From contig CAWFTN010000001.1 of assembly GCA_963818925.1 (NCBI GenBank), forward strand, positions 2,232,001 to 2,296,000: DNA of 64,000 bases, in the 5' to 3' direction. The stretch comes from JAMXLG01 sp963818925. Lineage in GTDB: Bacteria; Vulcanimicrobiota; Vulcanimicrobiia; Vulcanimicrobiales; Vulcanimicrobiaceae. A program made the position numbers and the translations under genes. Within the stretch, counting starts at the first letter, position 1. The number at the start of each line of letters is the position of its first letter. The notes beneath the pieces were generated by a model. It saw only the letters and a list, made by a program, of their open reading frames with translations, was not told where the DNA came from and did not search any database. This document shows, one piece after another, positions 35,830 through 44,015 of the stretch.

Positions 35830-36815
35830 TGCGAGTAGACGAAGCCCATTTGCTCCTTCGCGTACCGCGTTCCGGCGACGGCGTGCGCGGGAACCGCAGC
35901 TTCGATTTCCGCGATCTCGTCCGCGGTCAGCTGCACGTCGAGCGATGCCACGTTTTCTTCCAGCCTGCCAACCTTCGTCGTGCCGACGATCGGCACGATA
36001 TCTTCGCCCTTCGAAGACACCCATGCAAGAGCAAGTTGCGCGGGCGTCACCCCGTTGCGCTGAGCAAGTTCGCGAACGCGATCGACGAGTTCCAAATTTT
36101 TCGTGAAGTTCTCGCCTTGGAATCGCGGCGCGTGCCGGCGCCAATCGTTCGGTGCAAAATCGTCCGGCGAGCGAAGCGTTCCGCTCAGAAATCCGCGCGA
36201 CAACGGACTATAGGCCAGCACGCCGATGCCGAGCTCGCGCAGCATGGGCAGAAGTTCCGGTTCGATGTCGCGGGTCCACAATGAATACTCGATCTCAACG
36301 AACGTAATCGGATGCACGGCATGCGCGCGACGCACCTGCTCCGCGTTGACTTCCGAAAGCCCGATATGCCGCACGTATCCGGCCGTCACCATTTCGGCGA
36401 CCGCGCCGACCGTTTCTTCGATCGGGATCTGCGGATTGATCCTCGACGGAAAGTAGCCATCAAGGTAGTCGACACCCAGACGCTTGAGCGAGTACGCGAG
36501 AAACGTTTTCACATACGGCGCGCGGCCTTCCACGCCGATCCACGCATTCGAAGGATCGCGAAGCGCCCCGAATTTGACGGTCAACACGGCCTCATCGCGA
36601 CGCCCTTTGATCGCGCGACCGACGAGCATTTCGTTGTGCCCCATGCCGTAGAAATCGCCGGTGTCGATGAGATTCACCCCAAGGTCGAGCCCGCGGTGAA
36701 TCGTCGCAATGCTCTGCTCTTCATCGGCGTGCCCGTAAAGATCGGACATGCCCATGGCGCCCAAACCGATGCTCGAGACCTTGAGCTTGTCGGGTCCCAA
36801 CGTGGTGTACTTCAT
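35823..36815 (-). CDS. Aldo/keto reductase with an altered active-site histidine
   Basis: A 330-aa TIM-barrel oxidoreductase related to the AKR13-type NADPH-dependent reductases. Asp51, Tyr56 (in DTGDFYGMGHNE) and Lys81 (VKFGA) of the catalytic tetrad are present. The fourth, normally His in a YxHRxDP context, is Ser124 here (YFPSRINP). The NADPH-binding C-terminus (VPIVGTTKVGRLEENV) is normal. It lies 7 bases after the MerR-like small gene at the end of the ribosomal/replication operon. Confidence 0.88.
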   Translation of the reverse strand: MKYTTLGPDKLKVSSIGLGAMGMSDLYGHADEEQSIATIHRGLDLGVNLIDTGDFYGMGHNEMLVGRAIKGRRDEAVLTVKFGALRDPSNAWIGVEGRAPYVKTFLAYSLKRLGVDYLDGYFPSRINPQIPIEETVGAVAEMVTAGYVRHIGLSEVNAEQVRRAHAVHPITFVEIEYSLWTRDIEPELLPMLRELGIGVLAYSPLSRGFLSGTLRSPDDFAPNDWRRHAPRFQGENFTKNLELVDRVRELAQRNGVTPAQLALAWVSSKGEDIVPIVGTTKVGRLEENVASLDVQLTADEIAEIEAAVPAHAVAGTRYAKEQMGFVYSHH

Positions 36816-36822
36816 GTGACGT

Positions 36823-36972
36823 CTAGCCTTTCAGTGTATCCAGTCGCTCGAGCTTGTGATCGACGACGGCGAGGCATGCTTCCAGTTCCTTGATCTTCTC
36901 TCGAGCCGACTGGGCATGCGCGAGCAAGAGCGCGCGTTTTTCGTTTTTCGTGTCTTCGCCGTCGTCCGGCAC
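36823..36972 (-). CDS. 49-residue MerR-like dimerisation-helix peptide
   Basis: A small gene from a GTG at 36970-36972, five bases after the dnaB stop. The product (ALLLAHAQSAREKIKELEA, CLAVVDHKLERLD) reads as the long C-terminal helix of MerR-family regulators, where it forms an antiparallel coiled coil. No DNA-binding N-terminus exists upstream, because dnaB occupies that DNA. It may be a leftover of a regulator once paired with the aldo/keto reductase, or a small coiled-coil protein in its own right. Confidence 0.45.
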   Translation of the reverse strand: MPDDGEDTKNEKRALLLAHAQSAREKIKELEACLAVVDHKLERLDTLKG

Positions 36973-36977
36973 GCGCG

Positions 36978-38345
36978 TTATGCGGGCGGGAAGTTCGATT
37001 CGTCCGCGTAGGGGACGAAGAGTGTGTATTCTTGCTGGAAGCGCAACCGCACGGTGCCGGTAGGGCCGTTACGGTGTTTGGCGATGATGAATTCTGTGAC
37101 GTCGGCTTCCGGCGTTTCCTTGTTGTAGTAGCCTTCGCGGAACAGGAACGACACCATGTCCGCTTCTTGTTCCAGCGAGCCCGAGTCGCGCAAGTCGGAG
37201 AGCATCGGACGCTTGTCGGTGCGCGATTCGACGCCGCGGTTCAACTGCGCAAGCGCGATGATCGGCACGCCGAGATCTTTCGCCGTCACTTTGAGCGTAC
37301 GGCAGATCTCCGAGAGCTCTTCGTTACGATTTGCGTTCTTCGCGAGTACGCCCGGGCGCAGCAACTGCAAATAGTCGATGAAGACCGCACCGAGTCCGCC
37401 GGTCGATTTCAAACGGCGGCAGCGGCTGCGCACTTCCGTAACGCTCAAGGCGCCCGAGTCGTCGAGATAGATCGGCAGCTCGTTGAGGCGTCCCATCGCG
37501 CGCGCGATGTCTTCCCACTGATGCGCTTTGATGTTGCCGCGGCGCATGTCGTGCATTGAGAGCCGCGCTTCGGCGCAGATCAAGCGCTGCACGAGTTCGT
37601 TGTTGGACATTTCGAGCGAGAAGAACGCGATCGGCTCTTGTCGCTCGGCCGCCGCAACCGCCATGTTGAGCGAAAACGACGTTTTGCCCATACCCGGGCG
37701 CGCGGCGAGAATAATGAAGTTGCCGGGTTGGAAACCGGTGGTCATCGCATCGATGTCGCGGAAGCCCGACGTCAGACCCGTTTGCTCTCCACGCATATGG
37801 AAGAGCCGGTCCATGTAGTCGAACGTGTCCTTCATCAATCGGTTGACAGGGACGAAGTCGCCGGAGAGCTGACGTTCGCCGATGGAATAGACGAGCTGCT
37901 CCGATTGATCGAGCGCCGCATCGACGTCTTCTTCGGCTTCGTAGCCGAGCTGCGTGATTTGCGTTCCCGCGTGGATCAAGGAACGCAGCACAGCTTTTTC
38001 ACGTACGATGGTCGCATAGTATTTCGCCGACGCCGCAGTCTGGACCGTATCCATGAGCGAGCTCAAATACGAAAGGCCGCCGACGCGTTCGAGCGCGTCG
38101 CGAGTGCGCAGCGCTTCAGCGACCGTGATCTTATCGAGCGGTTCACCACGATCGAAGAGATCGAGCAGTACCGCGAAGATCGTCTCGTGCACGTGCGCGT
38201 AGAAGTCGTTCGGGCGTACGATCTCGCCGACGGTTCCCATGATTTCGCGATCGACGAGCACCGAACCGATCAAAGCCATCTCCGCTTCTAAGTTATGCGG
38301 AGGAATGCGGTCGATGGATCCGGAGTGAAGGTGGGAGACGCTCAT
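36978..38345 (-). CDS. dnaB: Replicative DNA helicase DnaB
   Basis: A 455-aa hexameric 5'-3' helicase that unwinds DNA at the replication fork. The N-terminal domain begins PHNLEAEMALIGSVL as usual. The RecA-like domain has Walker A ARPGMGKTSF (about 212-221), Walker B with VFIDYLQLL, and SLEMS and the RGVE...RPMLSDLRDSGSLEQEAD region typical of the family. No intein is present. The start codon lies two bases after the stop of the Lon-like protease gene, so they are co-transcribed. Confidence 0.97.
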   Translation of the reverse strand: MSVSHLHSGSIDRIPPHNLEAEMALIGSVLVDREIMGTVGEIVRPNDFYAHVHETIFAVLLDLFDRGEPLDKITVAEALRTRDALERVGGLSYLSSLMDTVQTAASAKYYATIVREKAVLRSLIHAGTQITQLGYEAEEDVDAALDQSEQLVYSIGERQLSGDFVPVNRLMKDTFDYMDRLFHMRGEQTGLTSGFRDIDAMTTGFQPGNFIILAARPGMGKTSFSLNMAVAAAERQEPIAFFSLEMSNNELVQRLICAEARLSMHDMRRGNIKAHQWEDIARAMGRLNELPIYLDDSGALSVTEVRSRCRRLKSTGGLGAVFIDYLQLLRPGVLAKNANRNEELSEICRTLKVTAKDLGVPIIALAQLNRGVESRTDKRPMLSDLRDSGSLEQEADMVSFLFREGYYNKETPEADVTEFIIAKHRNGPTGTVRLRFQQEYTLFVPYADESNFPPA

Positions 38346-38347
38346 GG

Positions 38348-40324
38348 CTACGCGCGTGATTTACGACGCGTCGACTGTGAGCGGCCTTGTGAGTTCTTTG
38401 TGGATAATTTCTTGCGAATCTGCAAAAACTTGAGCGCTTCTTCGACCGAGGTCACCGCAACGATATCGACACCGGCGAGCGACGCGTCCACCTCGCGCAC
38501 GTTTTCCTTTGGTAAGATCATCGCACGCATGCCGCTCTGGCGAGCGGCGTACAGCTTCTCGATGACGCCGCCGACTGCGCGAATCTTCCCTTGAATCGAC
38601 AGTTCGCCCGTAATTGCGACGTCCTGCGGCAGCGGCGTCTTCGTAATTGCGGAGTAGAGGGCGAGGAAAATCGCGAGACCCGCCGAGGGTCCGTCGATGT
38701 TGCCGCCGCCGACGACGTTGATGTGCAGGTCGGAGTCGGTCACGTCGATCCCCGTCTCCGCGCGCAGCACGCTCGCCGCGTTGAAGACGGAATCTTTCGC
38801 CATTGAGCCGGCCGTGTCGTTGAATCGAATCGTGCCCTTCCCGCTTTGCGACGCGGGGAACGCCATTGCTTCGATCTCGATGATGCTGCCCAGGTAGTTG
38901 TGGACGCCCAGGCCGAACGCTTTGCCGACTTCTCGCTTCGCGCGCGCCTTCACGAGCGTATGTTGCACGAGACGGCTCGTCTGCACGACCGCGCGCACGT
39001 CGTCTTCATTGATCGTCACGCCGGCGCTGCCGGTCTTCTTCGGATCCACGCGATAAAGCGCCTGACCGTACGCATCGGCGACGATCTGCACCGCCTTGCG
39101 CCCCTCGATCGTGTACGACGCGATCGTCTGCGGGACGCCGCGCGCCACTTTCGCATCGAGACGTTTGATGGCGCCTTGCACGATCGAGACGATTTGATGC
39201 TGCGTGAGCGGCTGAAAATAGATCTCGGCACAGCGCGAACGGATCGCCGGATCGATCTCCGAGGGATCGCGCGTCGTGGCACCGATCAAAATGAAATCGG
39301 CGGGCGCGCCTTCCTTGAACAAACGGCGCACGTACGCCGGCACGTTCGACGCATTTTCGTCGAAGTACGATGACTCGAAGTTGACCTTTTTATCTTCAAG
39401 CACTTTCAACAGACGCGTCTGCAAGAGCGGATCGAGTTCACCGATTTCGTCGATGAACAGCACGCCGCCGTGCGCGCGCGTGACGAGCCCAAGCTTCGGT
39501 TCGGGTATGCCCGCCTCCGCGAATTCGCGGCGGCTGCCCTGATAGATCGGATCGTGAACGGATCCCAGCAGCGGATTGGTGGTCTCGCGCGGATCCCAGC
39601 GCAGCGTCGTGCCGCTCGTTTCGACGAACGGCGCGTCCTTCGCAAACGGCGTGTACTGACGGGACTTCGCGAGATCGAGCGCGAGTCGCGCGGCGGTCGT
39701 CTTACCGACGCCCGGCGGACCGTAGAGAATCACGTGCTGCGGATACGGCGAGCTGATCTTCGCGAGCAGCGCCTTGATGGCGCTTTCTTGTCCGACGATC
39801 TCGCTTAAGCGCTGCGGACGCAACTGTTGCAGCGCGGATGTCGCAAGCCCACGCTGCGATAGCGCTTCGAGTTCTTCAAGTTTGGCTTCCGTGTTCGGCG
39901 TTTCGGGGCCGGTGTCTTCGCGCAGCGCCTCGAGTTTGAGATCCTTGAGATACTCCTGGTGGCGCAAGTTCATCTTTTCCGAGACCTTGCGCTCGATCGC
40001 GTCTTCAACGGTTTTCTGCGCGAGCAAATCGGCGAGCGTTTCTTCGATATCCGCGATCGCTTTGCGCTGTTGCGCGCGCGTCGTAGCGCGCTCGATCGTC
40101 GGGTCTTCGAAGACCAGACGTGCGAGCGCACAAAGACGATCGGGAAGATGTTGCGAGCGCATCATTTTCAATGCGCTCACTTTGCCGGCACGCAACACGA
40201 GTTTGTCTTGACCAACGACGTTTGCGAGCATCTCGTAGAGTGCCGAAACGTAGCGGTTCAGCTCATCTTCAACGCCGTATTTTCGTCGCAGCCGCGACGC
40301 GTACGCTGAGTCGGTGCCGGCCAT
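38348..40324 (-). CDS. Lon-family (LonB/LonC-like) ATP-dependent protease
   Basis: A 658-aa AAA+ serine protease. An N-terminal helical part (residues 1-165) lacks the LAN substrate domain of classical Lon. The AAA+ module has Walker A GPPGVGKTT (about 205) and Walker B LFIDEIGELD. The protease domain carries the Ser-Lys dyad: Ser in DGPSAG and Lys in GGVIEKLYAA. This shape matches the soluble LonB/LonC branch known from Firmicutes. The gene sits between rplI and dnaB with spacings of 9 and 2 bases, suggesting housekeeping expression. Confidence 0.9.
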   Translation of the reverse strand: MAGTDSAYASRLRRKYGVEDELNRYVSALYEMLANVVGQDKLVLRAGKVSALKMMRSQHLPDRLCALARLVFEDPTIERATTRAQQRKAIADIEETLADLLAQKTVEDAIERKVSEKMNLRHQEYLKDLKLEALREDTGPETPNTEAKLEELEALSQRGLATSALQQLRPQRLSEIVGQESAIKALLAKISSPYPQHVILYGPPGVGKTTAARLALDLAKSRQYTPFAKDAPFVETSGTTLRWDPRETTNPLLGSVHDPIYQGSRREFAEAGIPEPKLGLVTRAHGGVLFIDEIGELDPLLQTRLLKVLEDKKVNFESSYFDENASNVPAYVRRLFKEGAPADFILIGATTRDPSEIDPAIRSRCAEIYFQPLTQHQIVSIVQGAIKRLDAKVARGVPQTIASYTIEGRKAVQIVADAYGQALYRVDPKKTGSAGVTINEDDVRAVVQTSRLVQHTLVKARAKREVGKAFGLGVHNYLGSIIEIEAMAFPASQSGKGTIRFNDTAGSMAKDSVFNAASVLRAETGIDVTDSDLHINVVGGGNIDGPSAGLAIFLALYSAITKTPLPQDVAITGELSIQGKIRAVGGVIEKLYAARQSGMRAMILPKENVREVDASLAGVDIVAVTSVEEALKFLQIRKKLSTKNSQGRSQSTRRKSRA

Positions 40325-40333
40325 GAGCTCCGT

Positions 40334-40780
40334 CTATGCGGAGACGACGTTGATCGTCGCCTTCGCTACGACGTTCTTGTGAAGTTTGACTTCCACGGGG
40401 TACGCGCCGAGCGCTTTTATCTGGCTCTTGATTTCGATCTTGTGCTTGTCGACGGACACGGAAAGCGCGTCGTGGATCGCATCCGCGACGTCCGCATTCG
40501 TCACCGCACCGAACAGCTTTCCGTTACCGCCCGCTTTTGCTTTCACGGCAAGTTTCGTCTGCTCGAGTTTATTCGCGAGCTCTTTAGCGTCGGCGAGGTG
40601 CTGCGCTTCTTTCTTTTCGTTCGCACGCTTTTGATCTGCGTGCGCGGCGAGCGCGCCTTTATTTGCCTCGGACGCGAGGTTACGCGGCAACAGGAAGTTG
40701 CGAGCGTAGCCCTCAGCGACCTCGACGACCTCGCCCTTCTTGCCGAGCGCTTTCACGTCGCCCAGAAGAATGACTTTCAT
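40334..40780 (-). CDS. rplI: 50S ribosomal protein L9
   Basis: A 148-aa ribosomal protein with the N-terminal signature MKVILLGDVKALGKKGEVVEV and GYARNFLLP, and the usual long linking helix and C-terminal domain. It follows rpsR by 15 bases and precedes the Lon-like protease gene by 9, in one operon. Confidence 0.97.
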   Translation of the reverse strand: MKVILLGDVKALGKKGEVVEVAEGYARNFLLPRNLASEANKGALAAHADQKRANEKKEAQHLADAKELANKLEQTKLAVKAKAGGNGKLFGAVTNADVADAIHDALSVSVDKHKIEIKSQIKALGAYPVEVKLHKNVVAKATINVVSA

Positions 40781-40795
40781 GTGTTTAACTCCGAT

Positions 40796-41041
40796 TTATT
40801 CCGAGACGTAGGGGAGGAATGCGATAACGCGGGCGCGTTTGATCGCCGTGGTCAGCAGACGCTGATGCTTCGCGCAGTTTCCCGAGATGCGGCGCGGCAC
40901 GATCTTGCCGCGCTCCGAGACGTACTTCTTCAAACGGTTCGCGTCGCGGTAGCTGATGTCGATCGCTTTGTCCGCGCAAAAGTTGCACGACTTGCGCTTC
41001 GGGCGGCGGTCTTTGACCGCGCGCTTCGTCTTGGTTGCCAT
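40796..41041 (-). CDS. rpsR: 30S ribosomal protein S18 (zinc-ribbon-like form)
   Basis: An 81-aa S18 with the core YRDANRLKKYVSERGKI and KHQR. It keeps CNFC near residue 19 and a further Cys and His (GNCAKHQ), the C+ pattern that can bind zinc. rpsF and ssb, the usual upstream partners, are not adjacent here: about 230 bases of non-coding DNA and then a phosphoesterase gene lie upstream on the same strand. Confidence 0.96.
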   Translation of the reverse strand: MATKTKRAVKDRRPKRKSCNFCADKAIDISYRDANRLKKYVSERGKIVPRRISGNCAKHQRLLTTAIKRARVIAFLPYVSE

Positions 41042-41273
41042 TGATTGTCGTCCTTATTAAGCTAGGTGGTTGGCGGCCGCACAGAGTGCCGAAGCAGTGT
41101 CCCTACGACCCTAGCCACGTGACGCGGCAAGTCCGCGCCACGAAAACGCCCCGGGGTATGGATTTGCTCTGAACGAGCAGACCCGGCCCGAGACGAGCAA
41201 TGATCTTACCACGGCTCGCCGTGGGCTTCTAGTGGTTTAGCGGGTGCCTTCGATATCGAACATACGTTCGCCT

Positions 41274-42629
41274 TTAATAGTCGTCGTCCGGCTCCGCCTC
41301 GAAGGCTCTGGGATCTTCGAAGAACGCCGCCTTGCGGAACGTTGGAATCGGCCGGAAGGGCTCTGCCGGCTCAGCAAAATCAATGCAGTCGCGCAAGGCA
41401 TCGGAACGATCGTCGGTCGTGTGCATCGACGGCAATCCGAAGACTTGCTCCGTGAATTTCAAGATGCTGCCGAATTCGTGTTGCACGTGCGACACATAGT
41501 GCCGTTTCGCGTACGGCCCGATCATGATGAAGGGAACGCGCGGCCCGAGCCCCATGCGATCGAGCTGCGGCGGCACGACGTGATCGTACCAGCCGCCCCA
41601 GTCGTCCCACACTACGATGATCGCGGTCGAATTCCACAGTGGCCCTTCACCGATCGCATTCACAATCGACGCAACCCATTCGGGACCAAACTGACCCACG
41701 ACGCCGACGTCGTGTTCGGTATCGCGATGCGGAAACGGATGATCGGAGTTTTGCGCGGACGGCACCACCCACGTAATCGCGGGCAGATCGCCGACGCGCG
41801 CATCTTCCAACACGCGCGTCTCGGGCGAGACGACGTTGCCCCACAACGGCGAGAACCGGATATGCCGGAACGCGTCGAACGCCGACCAAATATTTCCGAG
41901 ACTATCGATCGGCGGCGCATAGTAGCGCCACGTCACACCGTTTGCAAGCGCGTCGTCGGCGAGCGTTGGATAGTTGAAGCACGGCCACGGCCCAGGCACT
42001 TCGTCACCGTCGGGCGCGATCATCGAGACGCGCGCGTTGATGGGTGAATCACATCCCCATGCAAAGTGCGTCGTCTCTAAATGGTTGGGATTATCTGCAA
42101 CGAAATTGCCCGTCCCGGAAACGAGATACAGGTGTGCGGGAAAACTGGGCCCGGTGTTCGATTGAAAGAACCGGTCAGCGAAGCTGTAACGCTCTGCCAT
42201 CTCCCAATACGGCTCGACTTGGCGCTCGGGAACGAATGCATAGGGAAAGTCGGGATCTTGGCGCGGCGACGTGAACGTCTCTTCCCAGCCGTCCATCCTG
42301 CCGCCGTCGTACTGCTGTACGAACGCGCGATGCTGGTGATCGACGTCTGCGGGAAAGTCGAGGTCGACGGCGTGCAACGGAACGCGTCCGTTCTTGGTTA
42401 AGCCCTGCTGAACGGTATCGGCGCCGGGAAACCCATTGAACAAATTGTCGACGCTGCGATTCTCTTGAATGATGATAACAACGTGCTTGACACGCTCGTG
42501 AAGCGTGCGGAGGTAGTCGATCTCCTTCGTCTTCGATATGCTTATAGGTGCGGCCGCAATAGGCCGACTAAGGGCAAGCAAGCAGCCGAGCGCTGCAAAA
42601 GCACTAAACAGAAGACGTCGACGCATCAT
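41274..42629 (-). CDS. Secreted phosphoesterase family protein (PF04185, phospholipase C/acid phosphatase type)
   Basis: A 451-aa exported enzyme (signal peptide about residues 1-26). HVVIIIQENRSVDNLFNGFPG is the family's metal-binding start with the catalytic Asn/Ser region; IVVWDDWGGWYDHV holds the second metal site, and PHRDTEHD further acid residues. Members are phospholipases C or acid phosphatases releasing phosphate from lipids or nucleotides. It is divergent from the PQQ-like propeller gene. Confidence 0.9.
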   Translation of the reverse strand: MMRRRLLFSAFAALGCLLALSRPIAAAPISISKTKEIDYLRTLHERVKHVVIIIQENRSVDNLFNGFPGADTVQQGLTKNGRVPLHAVDLDFPADVDHQHRAFVQQYDGGRMDGWEETFTSPRQDPDFPYAFVPERQVEPYWEMAERYSFADRFFQSNTGPSFPAHLYLVSGTGNFVADNPNHLETTHFAWGCDSPINARVSMIAPDGDEVPGPWPCFNYPTLADDALANGVTWRYYAPPIDSLGNIWSAFDAFRHIRFSPLWGNVVSPETRVLEDARVGDLPAITWVVPSAQNSDHPFPHRDTEHDVGVVGQFGPEWVASIVNAIGEGPLWNSTAIIVVWDDWGGWYDHVVPPQLDRMGLGPRVPFIMIGPYAKRHYVSHVQHEFGSILKFTEQVFGLPSMHTTDDRSDALRDCIDFAEPAEPFRPIPTFRKAAFFEDPRAFEAEPDDDY

Positions 42630-42670
42630 GACTAGTTACACGATTTCCACTTCCAACTCATTTCTCAGAA

Positions 42671-43996
42671 ATGTCCAAATCAGTTCTCAGCAAAGCGGGG
42701 AACAGTAGCTATATGAGCAGCGTCCGCGGCACCGTGACTCGCATCATTCCATTTGTGTGCGCACTCGTCGCAATTGTCGCCGCTGCCGGTCGGATTCACG
42801 CTATGCAGGCGCCGGCGGATTGGACCCAATTTCGTGTCGACGGCACGCACAACGTCGTGCTCGATGATGACCTGGATACCTCTTGGACGAGCGTCACCGG
42901 TGGTGCGATCTCCTCGAGCCCGGCCGTTGCCGGCTCGGTGCTCTACATCGGAAACAACCACGGTAATCTCAACGCAATCGACATTAAATCCGGGCAAATC
43001 ATCTGGACGCACCATCTCTCGAACGACTTGATGAGCCAGCCGTTGCTCTACGACGGACTCGTGATCGTCGGCGAAGGCGACGAACAGAGCCAAGGCTCCG
43101 CCCCCGGCACTGTCTACGTCGGACAAGGTCCGAGCGCGCTCGTCGCCCTAGATTCTAAAACAGGCGTCGTAAAATGGCGTCTCTCGGTTGCGGGATCCGC
43201 GATGCCGACCGGCGCGATCGTGAATAACGTCTTGATCGAGCACAACGGTGCAGGTTGGCTCACGGCGGTTGATCCGCACACCGGAAAAGTGCTCTACGCG
43301 CGCAACATGCATTCGATCGCATCAATGACCGGCGCGCTGCCGATCGGTTCGAACGCCATCGTAACGATCGGCGTGCTCGACAATGCCGTTGAAGCAGTGC
43401 GCGTCGCGGACGGCGCGACTATCTGGCGCACCCAATTTCCCGCGCAAGGGTCGGGACATGGCGATTGCCCGCCGGTAACGGACGGAACCGTTCTCGTCTG
43501 CAATTACGTAATGCCGAAGCCGCCGGCCACATACACATCGGTCGATAGCCCTGCGACGCAGCACGCCTACGCGCTCGACGTACGCACCGGAAAGAAACTG
43601 TGGGATGTGACGTTGGAAGCCGGCACACTGCCGTGGCGCAATGAAGGCGCGATCCCGATGATGATGGACGGCGTCGTGTATTTCGGAAGCGCCGTGTCAG
43701 CGTACATGCACGCGCTCGATGCAAAGACGGGTCACACCGTATGGGAAACCAAGGTGCGCGCGCCGGTGAAGGGCGGTATCGCCTCAACCAACGGACACAT
43801 CTATTTTGGCGATCTGAAGGGATATCTGTGGTCACTCAATGTCAAGACCGGTAAGGTCATCGGCGTTAAAAAGATGCGTAGCGGGTTCAACGTCGGATCG
43901 CCGATCATCGTTGGGAAAACGCTGATCGTGGGTAGCAGAACCGGCTCGCTCTACGCCGTTCCGTTAGCCGACATCGACAGCGGAAAGGACGTCTAA
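42671..43996 (+). CDS. PQQ-like beta-propeller protein, membrane-anchored or exported
   Basis: A 441-aa protein with an N-terminal hydrophobic segment (IIPFVCALVAIVAAA), then PQQ-type repeats with the A.D...G...W pattern: LNAIDIKSGQIIWTH, VALDSKTGVVKWRL, AYALDVRTGKKLWDV, HALDAKTGHTVWET. An alternative ATG at 42713 would put the signal nearer the start. No quinoprotein dehydrogenase active-site residues can be assigned, so it may be a binding or assembly protein (BamB-like fold). Confidence 0.82.
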   Translation: MSKSVLSKAGNSSYMSSVRGTVTRIIPFVCALVAIVAAAGRIHAMQAPADWTQFRVDGTHNVVLDDDLDTSWTSVTGGAISSSPAVAGSVLYIGNNHGNLNAIDIKSGQIIWTHHLSNDLMSQPLLYDGLVIVGEGDEQSQGSAPGTVYVGQGPSALVALDSKTGVVKWRLSVAGSAMPTGAIVNNVLIEHNGAGWLTAVDPHTGKVLYARNMHSIASMTGALPIGSNAIVTIGVLDNAVEAVRVADGATIWRTQFPAQGSGHGDCPPVTDGTVLVCNYVMPKPPATYTSVDSPATQHAYALDVRTGKKLWDVTLEAGTLPWRNEGAIPMMMDGVVYFGSAVSAYMHALDAKTGHTVWETKVRAPVKGGIASTNGHIYFGDLKGYLWSLNVKTGKVIGVKKMRSGFNVGSPIIVGKTLIVGSRTGSLYAVPLADIDSGKDV

Positions 43997-44015
43997 CGAC
44001 GCGTTCGCAGCCGAA

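Noticed and set aside
41042..41273. Riboswitch or ribosomal-protein leader before rpsR
   Set aside because: The 230-base stretch is GC-rich with several possible stems, but no known leader motif or clear terminator/antiterminator pair could be recognised.
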